64,000 nucleotides of DNA from a bacterium. Lineage in GTDB: Bacteria; Planctomycetota; Planctomycetia; Pirellulales; Pirellulaceae. Below, in pieces: positions 19,356-28,368 of this stretch; the first letter of the stretch is position 1, and each line of letters begins with the position of its first letter. The notes beneath the pieces are model-generated. The model ran no database searches. It saw nothing but the letters and a program-made list of their open reading frames with translations, and was not told where the DNA came from. Made by a program: the position numbers and the translations under genes. The stretch is taken from contig WGNR01000001.1 of assembly GCA_016124445.1 (NCBI GenBank), positions 558,001 through 622,000 of the forward strand. Direction: 5' to 3'.

Positions 19356-22328
19356 ATGAATGAACTGGGATTGATACCACCATGGAATCGCCTTCTGATC
19401 GTCCTAGTCCTATTGGGGTCGGCTCATAGTAGCCAGGCCGAAGAGATCTCGTTCCAGAAACAGATCGCTCCGATCCTACAAGGCAAATGCATCAAGTGCC
19501 ACAACGAAAAAGACGCCAAGGGAGGCTTGTCTCTTTCCCGTCATGCTCAGGCCATCGCAGGTGGCGAGAGTGGCGAAGTGATCGTGCCGGGCGATGCCCA
19601 GTCGAGCTATCTGCTTGAACTTCTGGTTTCGGATGATGGTCGCCCCGAGATGCCCAAAGGCGAGCCGGCGTTATCCGCCGATGAAGTAGGCAAACTTCGC
19701 AAGTGGATTTCCGAGGGAGCCCACTGGCCCGAGGAGATCGTGATCCAGCCGGAAAAATGGTGGTCGCTGAAACCGCTTCAGCGACCTGCGATTCCGAAAC
19801 TGCCTCCTGCCTATCAGCAGTGGGTCCGCACACCGATCGATGCATTCATCGCGGCACAGCATACAGAAAAGAAAATTACGCCGGCTGTCGAAGCAGACCG
19901 CCAAACTCTCATCCGTCGCTTGTCGTTTGATTTAATTGGCTTGCCGCCAAGTCCGGAAGAAATTGACACGTTCGTCAAAGACCCTCGGCCTAATGCTTAC
20001 GAGCAACTGGTCGATCGCTTGCTTGCTTCGCCACAATACGGCGAACGCTGGGCTCGCCATTGGTTAGACGTGGTCCATTACGGCGAAACTCATGGCTATG
20101 ACAAAGACAAACCTCGAAATAACGCTTGGCCTTATCGCGATTATGTGGTTCGCTCGCTCAACGAAGATAAGCCATATTCCCGGTTCATTCAGGAACAAGT
20201 CGCCGGCGACGTGCTCTTTCCCGGCACGGTCGATGGGATCGAAGCGCTCGGATTTCTCGCGGCCGGCCCTTGGGACTTCATCGGTCATATAGAAGTCCCT
20301 GCCAGCAAGATCGACGGCAAAGTGGCTCGACATCTCGATCGCGACGACATGGTGCAAACGACGTTCGCGACCTTCAACAGCATGACGGTCGGTTGTGCCC
20401 AATGCCACAATCACAAGTTCGATCCGATCAAACAGGAAGATTACTACCGGCTACAAGCGGTGTTCTCGGCATTGGATCGGACAGACACACTCTACTATCG
20501 AGACCCACAGCAACTTAAGGACTGGCAACAGCTGAAGTCACAGCAGGAGAAACTGGCCGCCGAGAAGACGCAACTCGATGGGCAATTGACCAAACTGACT
20601 GGTGGTATCTGGCAATCAACAGACCCCAAGCCCAAGCCAGGTACCTACCCGCCGCAACATGGCTATCACAGTGCGATTAGCCAAACGCAAGATGTTGTCC
20701 AATGGGTGCAAGTCGATCTCGGCCAGCCGCAAGCAATCGACCTGATCGAATGCGTTGCCTGCTATGACGATTTCAAACAAATTGGCCCAGGCTTCGGTTT
20801 TCCAATTAGGTTTAAAGTCGAAGTCTCGGACGATCCTGATTTTCATTCCGGCATTCGAGTCTTACTTGACCAGACTCAGAAAGACTTCCCGAACCCCGGC
20901 TTAACGCCGCAAACGATCGATGGCGGGGGTCAGACGGGACGTTATGTTCGCGTGACGGCCACAAAACTGGCGTCGAGATTCAACGACTTCATCTTCGCTT
21001 TGAGCGAGTTAAAGGTCTTTGATGCAGCAGGCAAGAACCTGGCTCGCGGCAAGACGGTCACAGCACTGACTTCAATCGAAGCCCCGATTCGCTGGACGAA
21101 GGGAAACCTGGTCGACGGCATCCATCCTCTTGCTCCCACCAACCCTTCACGCCTGACGGCCTGGGAGCAACTGGCATCGTCGAAGTCAATCGAGTCGATT
21201 CCGCAAGACCTGAAGCAGCGTTACCCGCACCTGCTTACCGAACTGGCCAGCATCGACAAGCAGATTAAATCAATGCCTTCGCCCAGCAGGGTCTACGTGG
21301 CAACGATTCATAACGGGTCAGGCAACTTCCGTGGCACGGGCCCCGACGGTGGCCGCCCGCGGCCGATTCACCTTTTGAATCGTGGCAAGATCACCGATCC
21401 CGGCGAGTTGGTCAGACCTGGCACGCTTGAGTGTATCGAAGCACTGCCCGGCGACTTTCCCCTTTCGCTCGATTCATCCGATGCCGATCGACGCGCAGCA
21501 TTGGCGAATTGGCTTTCCGACCCACGAAATCCGCTAACCTGGCGTTCGATTGCCAATCGCGTCTGGCAGTATCACTTCGGGCAAGGACTAGTTGCGTCTC
21601 CCAACGACTTTGGACGGATGGGGCAAAAGCCGACCCATCCGGAACTTCTCGATTGGCTGGCGGTCGAATTGCGTGACGGCAAGCAATCTCTCAAGCACCT
21701 GCATCGCTTGATCGTAACCAGCGCGACCTACCGCCAGATGTCGACCAACGAAGTCTCTTACGCCGGGATCGACCAAGAGAATCACCTTTATTGGCGGATG
21801 AATCGCCGTCAACTCGAGGCGGAAGCGGTCCGCGATTCGATCTTGTCGGTTGCTGGGCAACTCAACCTGACGATGGGTGGCCCCAGTTTTCAGGATTTCG
21901 TCATCGAGAAGCCGCAACATTCGCCCCACTACCAATATCATCTCCACAATCCGAACGACCCCGCTTCGCATCGCAGAGCCATTTATCGATTCCTGGTCCG
22001 TTCGCAGCGCGAGCCGTTCATGACGGCGTTTAACTGTGCCGATCCTTCGATGCAGGTCGCCACGCGAAACCGAACGGTCACGCCGCAACAATCCCTTTCG
22101 CTGTTGAACAACAAGCTCGCCTTGGCCATGGCTCAGGCATTTGCCGAAAGGCTTGATGCGGAGGGGAATACTCTTGAAGCGAAAATCGAGCGAGGCTTTC
22201 GCTTGGCCATCGGTCGTGCGCCAACCGCCCAGGAACAAACCGCACTCGTTCAATACGCCCAGGCCAATGGGCTACCCAGTGCATGCCGCGTGATTTTTAA
22301 CCTGAACGAATTCGTATTTGTCGACTGA
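19356..22328 (+). CDS. DUF1549/DUF1553 cytochrome-like protein with inserted discoidin (F5/8 type C) domain
   Basis: The start is ATG 19356, though GTG 19344 is in frame. The 990-residue protein has a signal peptide (to about SSQAEE) and a PSCyt1 domain with haem-type motif CIKCH (Cys45, Cys48, His49). DUF1549/PSCyt2 follows (about 145-355, with GLPPSPEEID and the CAQCHNHKFDP motif). A discoidin-like domain is inserted (about 430-575: WVQVDLGQPQAIDLIE, then GRYVRVTATKL, then ALSELKVFDAAGKNLARG). DUF1553/PSD1 closes the protein (about 690-960, with NPLTWRSIANRVWQYHFGQG). The discoidin domain is a common sugar-binding module, so this copy probably targets a polysaccharide surface. The DUF1501 gene follows after 5 bases. 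Confidence 0.92.
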   Translation: MNELGLIPPWNRLLIVLVLLGSAHSSQAEEISFQKQIAPILQGKCIKCHNEKDAKGGLSLSRHAQAIAGGESGEVIVPGDAQSSYLLELLVSDDGRPEMPKGEPALSADEVGKLRKWISEGAHWPEEIVIQPEKWWSLKPLQRPAIPKLPPAYQQWVRTPIDAFIAAQHTEKKITPAVEADRQTLIRRLSFDLIGLPPSPEEIDTFVKDPRPNAYEQLVDRLLASPQYGERWARHWLDVVHYGETHGYDKDKPRNNAWPYRDYVVRSLNEDKPYSRFIQEQVAGDVLFPGTVDGIEALGFLAAGPWDFIGHIEVPASKIDGKVARHLDRDDMVQTTFATFNSMTVGCAQCHNHKFDPIKQEDYYRLQAVFSALDRTDTLYYRDPQQLKDWQQLKSQQEKLAAEKTQLDGQLTKLTGGIWQSTDPKPKPGTYPPQHGYHSAISQTQDVVQWVQVDLGQPQAIDLIECVACYDDFKQIGPGFGFPIRFKVEVSDDPDFHSGIRVLLDQTQKDFPNPGLTPQTIDGGGQTGRYVRVTATKLASRFNDFIFALSELKVFDAAGKNLARGKTVTALTSIEAPIRWTKGNLVDGIHPLAPTNPSRLTAWEQLASSKSIESIPQDLKQRYPHLLTELASIDKQIKSMPSPSRVYVATIHNGSGNFRGTGPDGGRPRPIHLLNRGKITDPGELVRPGTLECIEALPGDFPLSLDSSDADRRAALANWLSDPRNPLTWRSIANRVWQYHFGQGLVASPNDFGRMGQKPTHPELLDWLAVELRDGKQSLKHLHRLIVTSATYRQMSTNEVSYAGIDQENHLYWRMNRRQLEAEAVRDSILSVAGQLNLTMGGPSFQDFVIEKPQHSPHYQYHLHNPNDPASHRRAIYRFLVRSQREPFMTAFNCADPSMQVATRNRTVTPQQSLSLLNNKLALAMAQAFAERLDAEGNTLEAKIERGFRLAIGRAPTAQEQTALVQYAQANGLPSACRVIFNLNEFVFVD

Positions 22329-22333
22329 TTATC

Positions 22334-23848
22334 ATGAGTTCTTCCCCCAAGCAAACGGCATCGGCTTTTCCTCACGGCTTGCCCGGCAGTCAACCTGCTT
22401 CGCGGCGTGATTTCCTGTGGCAATGCGGAGGCGGGCTCGGTGGCATCGCGCTCGCTAGTTTGCTAAAGCAAGACAACCTTCTGGCTGCGCAGCCGACCTC
22501 GGGAATACTGCATCATCCGCCGAAGGCGAAGCGAGTCGTGCAGCTATTCATGGCGGGGGCGGCAAGCCATATCGACCTGTTCGACTTCAAACCGGAACTC
22601 GTCAAGCATCATGGCGAACCTTCCGACTTCGGCGAGCACGTTGAAGCATTTCAAAACGGCTTGGGGCCCTGGCTTCGACCTGTGTGGGACTTCCAGCCCT
22701 ACGGCGAATGTGGCAAGCCCTTGAGTTCGGCCGTATCCGCGCTTGGCTCCGTTGTCGATGAAATCGCTTTCGTCCACAACATGGTGGGCAAGACTGGCGT
22801 GCATAGCCAGGCCACCTTGCTTCAGGCCACCGGGTTCGATCGCCCTGGTTTTCCTTCAATGGGTTCGTGGGTCTGCTATGGCCTGGGAAGCATGAACGAG
22901 AACCTTCCCGCGTTTGTCGTCCTGCCAGATCGCCGCGGCCTGGCCTCGAATGGCACCAAGAATTGGGACGCAGCGTTTCTCCCTTCGCAAAACCAGGGCA
23001 CCGTCGTTTACCCGGCCCGAGAAGTGCCAATCGACGATCTGTTTCCTTCTTCGAAATACGGTTCCTACATCACCACCAAAAGCGAGGCCCAAGGGCACCA
23101 ACTGCTGGGCTCGTTGAACCAGATGCATGCGGAAACTCGCGAAGATGATCCGCGACTGGAGGCCCGCATCCAAAGCTACGAATTGGCCGCGAAGATGCAG
23201 TTGGCCGCGCCAGAGGCGTTTAATCTGGCCGAAGAGTCGCAGCATACGCTCAAGATGTACGGCCTCGATCCGATACCGTCCGAGTTTCCTACGACGATTA
23301 ATCCAGTCGAGGAAGCGGTTGAGTTCGGTCGCAAATGCCTCGTGGCCCGGCGGCTGCTGGAACGGGGCGTTCGCTTCGTTCAGATATGGTCCGGCAACGA
23401 CAATGGCTTTCCGCGACGCAATTGGGATTCGCACGAAAATATCGAGCGCGACCATGGCCCGCTCGCTCAAGGGATGGCCCAAGGTGCTTCTGCACTGATT
23501 CAAGATCTCAAACAACGCGGAATGCTGGACGATACGATCATCTTGTGGACGACCGAATTCGGACGCATGCCTTCCTCGCAAGGAGGAAGCGGTAGAGACC
23601 ACAATCCTTACGTCTTTACCAACTGGCTCGCCGGCGGTGGTATCCGCGGCGGAACGACCTACGGCCCGTCAGACCAATGGGGATACAAGCCGCTGGATCG
23701 CGACAACGCGACCCAGGTCTACGATATCCACGCGACGATCCTACATCTGCTGGGAATCGATCACACCCGCCTGACTGTCCGCCACAACGGTATCGATCGC
23801 CGGCTGACCGATGTCCATGGTCATGTCATTCATGACTTGTTGTCGTGA
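22334..23848 (+). CDS. DUF1501 family protein, Tat-type signal
   Basis: The 504-residue protein begins with a Ser/Pro/Gln-rich stretch, then SRRDFLWQCGGGLGGIALAS, a twin-arginine-type signal. DUF1501 belongs to the alkaline-phosphatase-like superfamily. Landmarks here are KRVVQLFMAGAASHIDLFDFKP near residues 62-85, NWDSHENIERDHG and the C-terminal IILWTTEFGRMP and GRDHNP blocks. It sits 5 bases after the DUF1549/1553 gene, the standard pairing, and the two are presumably exported partners. The function is unknown. The gene's last 23 bases overlap the end of an opposing reading frame. Confidence 0.92.
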   Translation: MSSSPKQTASAFPHGLPGSQPASRRDFLWQCGGGLGGIALASLLKQDNLLAAQPTSGILHHPPKAKRVVQLFMAGAASHIDLFDFKPELVKHHGEPSDFGEHVEAFQNGLGPWLRPVWDFQPYGECGKPLSSAVSALGSVVDEIAFVHNMVGKTGVHSQATLLQATGFDRPGFPSMGSWVCYGLGSMNENLPAFVVLPDRRGLASNGTKNWDAAFLPSQNQGTVVYPAREVPIDDLFPSSKYGSYITTKSEAQGHQLLGSLNQMHAETREDDPRLEARIQSYELAAKMQLAAPEAFNLAEESQHTLKMYGLDPIPSEFPTTINPVEEAVEFGRKCLVARRLLERGVRFVQIWSGNDNGFPRRNWDSHENIERDHGPLAQGMAQGASALIQDLKQRGMLDDTIILWTTEFGRMPSSQGGSGRDHNPYVFTNWLAGGGIRGGTTYGPSDQWGYKPLDRDNATQVYDIHATILHLLGIDHTRLTVRHNGIDRRLTDVHGHVIHDLLS

Positions 23849-24416
23849 TATCGATTTCAGATCGTTCTTTGATCCATTTCTCCTGTGCTATTCGCTGGCA
23901 GCGACTACGCTGGAAACCTCTCGGATGCTGCGTGGAAAAATCGCTGTTCATCGGCAACAGCGTGGACAAGTCACCGATCCTGAGCGGCTTCGAGGTTTCG
24001 TTCGCCAAAGTAACCGACCAGAAGATCGCCGATTGCTGGATCTCAATCGCGGTCTGAATTGTCAGCACATCCGCCGACTCTTCTTTCACCTCGAATCGCG
24101 CCAGGTGCCGGCCCGATTCTTGATCGTGCTTAAACTCGGCTTCGTCGAGCCTATCCTCGGTGCGGATCCAGGTCCAAGGATTCTCTTCCTGCTTGTACCG
24201 CAGCAATACGCCTCCGAGACGTCCCTTTTCGTGCAGGTAGTTCGTAAGAAACGAATCACCTTGGTATTGAAGCCTGGTGATCGCTCCTTTCTCAACTGAA
24301 ACATCGAACGACGACTCGGCGTGGCAAATGCCCACCATCGCGTTGACGCAGCAACACGCCAAGATGCTGAGGCTCACCAATGGTTTTCGTGTAAATGCGT
24401 TTAACATGATTCCCAT
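23826..24416 (-). CDS. Exported protein of unknown function, probable 3'-truncated remnant
   Basis: The 196-residue frame has a clear signal peptide (hydrophobic stretch ending near GICHAES). A beta-rich domain follows (FDVSVEKGAITRLQYQGD through IGDLSTLLPMNSDF) that resembles the N-terminal part of larger DUF5695-like secreted proteins; that resemblance is from memory. After about residue 160 the chain becomes a charged, low-pattern tail (QRSRCQRIAQEKWIKERSE) unlike the rest, and it stops inside the 3' end of the opposing DUF1501 gene. This looks like a gene whose downstream part was deleted, leaving an out-of-family tail. An intact short protein cannot be excluded. Confidence 0.5.
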   Translation of the reverse strand: MGIMLNAFTRKPLVSLSILACCCVNAMVGICHAESSFDVSVEKGAITRLQYQGDSFLTNYLHEKGRLGGVLLRYKQEENPWTWIRTEDRLDEAEFKHDQESGRHLARFEVKEESADVLTIQTAIEIQQSAIFWSVTLANETSKPLRIGDLSTLLPMNSDFSTQHPRGFQRSRCQRIAQEKWIKERSEIDITTTSHE

Positions 24417-24470
24417 ACCTTGCTAGGACTGACGGTTCGTCGAATCTGATCTCTCACGACAAGCAGTTGA

Positions 24471-24872
24471 TCACTTCGATGACAATTCGAAGCTGATTTC
24501 GTTGTTCTGTCCGCCAGTGACATTCGCCTTCAAACATCCGCGTTTGCTGAACTTCTTCGGAACAAGTACCGGCGGTTTCGGCTGGCCTGGAAAGGGTTGA
24601 TTGCTAATGGTGACAAGATGTTCGCCGATCTCCGCACCCTGCATATCGTTTGTATAAACCAGTTGGTACTGCCCAAGTTCATTCGTTCGTCCAAACGAAT
24701 TGCGGCCTGAGTCCTCGGGCTTGAAACTGATGAGTGCATCGGCAACCGGCTTACCGTCCACAGTCACGGTGCCGTGCACTTCGGCAACGTTGCTATTGGC
24801 TGAGCTAGTGCATCCTGAAATCGCGGAGCAGAGTAGAGCCGTTAATAGGCACAAGTAAAGTTTTTGAAGCAT
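24471..24872 (-). CDS. Small lipoprotein with carboxypeptidase-regulatory-like fold
   Basis: The 133-residue protein has a lipoprotein signal with lipobox ISGC (Cys21). The mature part starts with VHGTVTVDGKPVADALISFKP and continues with GRTNELGQYQLVYT. This is the pattern of a transthyretin/carboxypeptidase-regulatory-like beta sandwich that planctomycetes encode in many copies, usually just downstream of a DUF1559 gene, as here. Its role is unknown, perhaps a surface or periplasmic structural protein. It lies 101 bases downstream of the pilin-like DUF1559 gene on the same strand and is likely its operon partner. Confidence 0.8.
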   Translation of the reverse strand: MLQKLYLCLLTALLCSAISGCTSSANSNVAEVHGTVTVDGKPVADALISFKPEDSGRNSFGRTNELGQYQLVYTNDMQGAEIGEHLVTISNQPFPGQPKPPVLVPKKFSKRGCLKANVTGGQNNEISFELSSK

Positions 24873-24973
24873 GGAATCCCACTCCGTAGATCTTCGAGCA
24901 AAGAATTGGGAAGTGTAAGAAATCGGGCCGAGGCGAGACGATTGCCGCGACCCGATGGCCTGTTGAACCTGTG

Positions 24974-26041
24974 TTAGAAACTGGTCGTGACCGTGTTGCC
25001 ATCCTTGCGGTTGGCTAGGTTTTCAAGCACGGTGTTGTCCAGAATTTCGTCCGGCTTGCAGTCGATGGTCTCGGGAATGAAGTGGACCGAGCCGTCGCAG
25101 AAAGCAAACTGCACCCCGCCTGGATGATGGCTGCTGAAACCGCCTCGTGCCCACATCGTGTAGTAGGCCGAATTGAGCGGATAGCCGACCGTTCCCATCG
25201 CTCCAGCACAGTCCCAACCATCGGCCCCACGATTGGGGAAGCCAAAAGGATTGGTGCCAACACTTGGGGCAAAGCTACCCGGAATCGTGTCGACGTCATC
25301 GGAATCGTAGCCGGCTGGCTCTTTGACCAACGAAGCTCTTTCCCCGATCATCAACGTGTTACTTGTGCCGTCAACGACCTGGGCAAACGCAACCTTCGAT
25401 TCGATTCCGAAAACCCCGTTGAAGGCATTCGGACCGGCACCAGCCGTGACCGGACCCCACCAATCGGCACCGTAGCGGATCGAAGAGGCGACACCGGCGT
25501 AATTCCCTTTGGCACAATTGATCGACGGATCGTTGACTGGCGAACCACTCGTCGTCGAAAGCAACCCGACCGTCCCTTCGACCGGTACGAGGATCTTTTC
25601 CCCTGGATCGGAAGGACAGTTCAACGCCGCAATCGGCTGGCGCATCATGTCAATCAACACGCGGCCGGTCGTTCCGTTGACACCACTCCCCACCGTTGCC
25701 GCTTGATCCAAACGGGTTCGGCCAGGTTCGATCGCCTGGTAGAGATTGTTCATCTCGATGAACGGCATCAGGTGAAGCGTCCAAGCCGAATAGTTCGCGT
25801 CCTGGTTTCCTCCAGAATTCTTGTACCCGATTGCCCCAGTTGGAAAGCAGTCGAACGTGTCGTGATAGTTATGCACGGCAAGCGCGAGTTGCTTCAGGTT
25901 GTTCGTGCATGACATACGGCGCGCTGCCTCGCGAGCCTGTTGAACGGCCGGCAAAAGCAAGGCAATCAAAACCCCAATAATGGCGATGACGACCAAAAGT
26001 TCGACGAGCGTAAACCCTCGTCGGAATCTCGAAACGGACAT
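24974..26041 (-). CDS. DUF1559 protein with type IV prepilin-like N-terminus
   Basis: The start is ATG 26041, with GGAGG 7 bases upstream; a TTG at 26053 is rejected. The 355-residue protein opens with a prepilin peptidase site and pilin helix (RRGFTLVELLVVIAIIGVL). The DUF1559 body follows (AREAARRMSCTNNLKQLALAVHNYHD) and the C-terminal H-x9-DG region (HHPGGVQFAFCDGSVHFI). These are abundant pseudopilin-like proteins of planctomycetes with unknown function, thought to be anchored in the cell envelope. A small lipoprotein gene follows on the same strand. Confidence 0.9.
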   Translation of the reverse strand: MSVSRFRRGFTLVELLVVIAIIGVLIALLLPAVQQAREAARRMSCTNNLKQLALAVHNYHDTFDCFPTGAIGYKNSGGNQDANYSAWTLHLMPFIEMNNLYQAIEPGRTRLDQAATVGSGVNGTTGRVLIDMMRQPIAALNCPSDPGEKILVPVEGTVGLLSTTSGSPVNDPSINCAKGNYAGVASSIRYGADWWGPVTAGAGPNAFNGVFGIESKVAFAQVVDGTSNTLMIGERASLVKEPAGYDSDDVDTIPGSFAPSVGTNPFGFPNRGADGWDCAGAMGTVGYPLNSAYYTMWARGGFSSHHPGGVQFAFCDGSVHFIPETIDCKPDEILDNTVLENLANRKDGNTVTTSF

Positions 26042-26053
26042 GGATGCCTCCAA

Positions 26054-26754
26054 TCAGAATAAAAAGAATGATGTGAGGCATGATGGGCGTGCCGTCTATT
26101 TTGTTGCAATTTCAGAATCGCTTCCATGAAATATTTTTCAAGCAAAATCGATTCCTTACACCTAAAACACTGGATAAATCGCTTACCCCAAATCGGTACG
26201 CCGAATATTTTTTGTATTATTTCGACACAAGAACTGTTAATTGCATCGATCTTCTGCTCGCTATTCCCAATGGTGGATCATTAGTGATCCCCTTTTGTCC
26301 ATCGACGAGACTGAACGGGCAGGTTCTTGTCACCCAGGTTGGCCTCAATCCGGATCTAGTCTGCGCGCCTCCAAGCGGCGATATCTTCGTCGAACGATTC
26401 TTGAGCCCGCGCGTCAGCATCAAGACCTGAATCAGTGCGATAGCGGTGCGAATGGTCTAGCAAAATCACTGGGATGGCAGCATCGGAGGCTGGGCTAACG
26501 ACGGCAGAATGCTAGCGTCGCTGGTAGTGATAGCTATCAGAACTGCAGTTCCCTTACCCTGCGCATCCCATCACGCCACTTCAGTTTTCCGAAGTTCGCC
26601 AATTATTCGTTCGGAGCCGCGCGGTTTTGCTGCTGCTCGAAAAATGCTATCGCCGATAGTCCGACTAATAAGTCGATTGCTTGCTTCTCTCCGGCATTCT
26701 ACGGCTTTATTCAATAACAGAGAGAACAGGTTCATCGGGGATGGGGGAAACTCA
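26054..26754. other. Long intergenic region, no convincing gene
   Basis: About 700 bases separate the divergent DUF1559 and porin genes. The first third (26095-26235) is noticeably AT-rich, with TATTTTTTGTATTATTTC-like stretches, and probably holds promoters. A hairpin GGATCA-TTAG-TGATCC (26275-26290) followed by CCCCTTTT resembles a weak plus-strand terminator or small RNA end. Open frames here (for example 26080-26430) have no recognisable protein character. The frame upstream of the porin ATG is open but looks non-coding. Confidence 0.4.
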
Positions 26755-28359
26755 ATGCGGCATTTCATTTTTGTTCTACTAGTCGGGCTACTGGTTTCGT
26801 ATGAGACCCAGGCATTTGCCCAATCCATCGAGTCGCCAGTCGACTCATTCGGAGTTGACTCATCCGATACTGCTCCCTTGGTTCCAACGGAGCTGATGAC
26901 CGAGATCTCTTTCGAGCAATCAGCCGATCAGCCCATGGCTGATTCGATTCCTTCCGTTCCGATGGAAGATTCGACTTTGCCCGTTTCGATGGATTCGATG
27001 CAAGCGGCTCCCGTATGCGACGCCAAGAAGATGGCAGCAGTCAAGAAGAAGTTTGCTTCGGCTTACAAGCCCGTCTTTTACGACAACGACTTCAGCTACC
27101 TCTGCGATCCATGCTATTGTGACCACTGGCCAGGCGAAAGTCTGAAGCGGATGTGCCTGTTCAATGGCTGGGGCACCTTGGATATTGGTGGTCAGTACCG
27201 CTTCCGTCATCATGACGAGCACAACATGCGTGGCCTGGGCCTCACCGGTCGCGACGACCAATTCAATCTTCACCGCACGCGAATCTTCGCGAACCTGGAA
27301 CTAGGCGATTCGATTCGCGCCTATGCCGAATTCATCGACGCCGCCAGCTTCCACCAGAACTACAGCCCTCGTCCGATTGAAGTCAATCGAGCCGACATGC
27401 TGAACCTGTTTGTCGACGCCAAGTTGTACGAAACTTCTGATTCGTCGCTCTGGTTCCGCGGTGGTCGCCAAGAGTTGATCTATGGTGCTCAACGAGCTGT
27501 GTCGCCACTGGACTGGGCCAATACCCGCCGTACGTTCCAGGGTTACAAGGGTATGTACAAGAGCGGCGACTGGAATATCGACGGCTTCTGGACCAATCCG
27601 ATCTATCCCAACGCCTACCGTTTCGACAGCCCGAGCCAGGATCAGCAGTTCTTCGGAACTTATGCGACCAACAAAGATTGGCACGGCAAGACCCTTGAAC
27701 TGTTCTACCTGGGTTACTTGAATCACACGCAACCGAATAACTTTGAATTCCACACCTTGGGCAGCCGCATTCAAGGCAAAATGGGTGCGTTGGACTACGA
27801 GGGCTGGGGTGCCTACCAGTTTGGTTTGAATACCGACAACTCGGCCCACTCGGCCGGTGCGTTTACGCTTGGCTTGGGCCATACCTGGAAAGATCATTGC
27901 TGGAAGCCAGGCCTCTGGGCCTACTACGATTGGGCTTCTGGTGCCAATCAGCGTGGAGCAGGCAACGGATACCATCACCTTTTCCCGCTGGCTCACAAGT
28001 ACCTCGGCTTCATGGACTTCTACGGTCGTCGTAACATCCAAACGCCGAACGTTCGCTTGACTCTGAGCCCCAACGATAAGGTTACGTTCGCGCTCTGGTA
28101 CTACTACCTGCAGCTGCAGAACATCAACGACACGCCTTACTCGGTTGTCATGACGCCATACAATCCGGCCAATGCCCCAGGCAGCCGAGAACTTGGCCAT
28201 GAACTCGACTTCACCATGACTTATAACCGAACGCCACGAGACAGCATTCTGGTTGGGTACTCGCACTTCTTCACCGGTGCCTACTACCGCACGACAGCTG
28301 GTGTGCCGACAAGTGCCGATGCAGACTTCGTCTACATCCAATACCAGGTGAACTTCTAA
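26755..28359 (+). CDS. Outer-membrane beta-barrel porin, alginate-export-like
   Basis: The start is ATG 26755, behind a GGGGGAAA element. It gives a proper signal peptide (MRHFIFVLLVGLLVSYETQAFAQS), whereas the longer open frame to 26509 does not. The roughly 534-residue product has an acidic spacer (residues about 25-80), a Cys-rich stretch (LCDPCYCDHW), then amphipathic strands of a barrel. The barrel has RTRIFANLELGDSIRAYAEF, the FRGGRQELIYGAQR turn, and a terminal strand VYIQYQVNF ending in Phe, as expected for BAM recognition. This matches Alginate_exp-type porins. Its substrate is unknown; the adjacent nitrate island is only 9 bases from its end, but on the opposite strand. Confidence 0.8.
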   Translation: MRHFIFVLLVGLLVSYETQAFAQSIESPVDSFGVDSSDTAPLVPTELMTEISFEQSADQPMADSIPSVPMEDSTLPVSMDSMQAAPVCDAKKMAAVKKKFASAYKPVFYDNDFSYLCDPCYCDHWPGESLKRMCLFNGWGTLDIGGQYRFRHHDEHNMRGLGLTGRDDQFNLHRTRIFANLELGDSIRAYAEFIDAASFHQNYSPRPIEVNRADMLNLFVDAKLYETSDSSLWFRGGRQELIYGAQRAVSPLDWANTRRTFQGYKGMYKSGDWNIDGFWTNPIYPNAYRFDSPSQDQQFFGTYATNKDWHGKTLELFYLGYLNHTQPNNFEFHTLGSRIQGKMGALDYEGWGAYQFGLNTDNSAHSAGAFTLGLGHTWKDHCWKPGLWAYYDWASGANQRGAGNGYHHLFPLAHKYLGFMDFYGRRNIQTPNVRLTLSPNDKVTFALWYYYLQLQNINDTPYSVVMTPYNPANAPGSRELGHELDFTMTYNRTPRDSILVGYSHFFTGAYYRTTAGVPTSADADFVYIQYQVNF

Positions 28360-28368
28360 AGGCTGGGA

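Noticed and set aside
26080..26430. 116-residue open frame upstream of the porin
   Set aside because: No ribosome site, no recognisable protein pattern, and it lies across an AT-rich, promoter-like stretch.
26509..26754. In-frame N-terminal extension of the porin gene to 26509
   Set aside because: The added residues show no domain, the signal peptide would become internal, and a good ribosome site precedes ATG 26755.
27301..28341. Long minus-strand frame (346 codons) inside the porin gene
   Set aside because: Antisense shadow of the barrel-coding sequence; composition is Val/Arg/Gly-rich without motifs.
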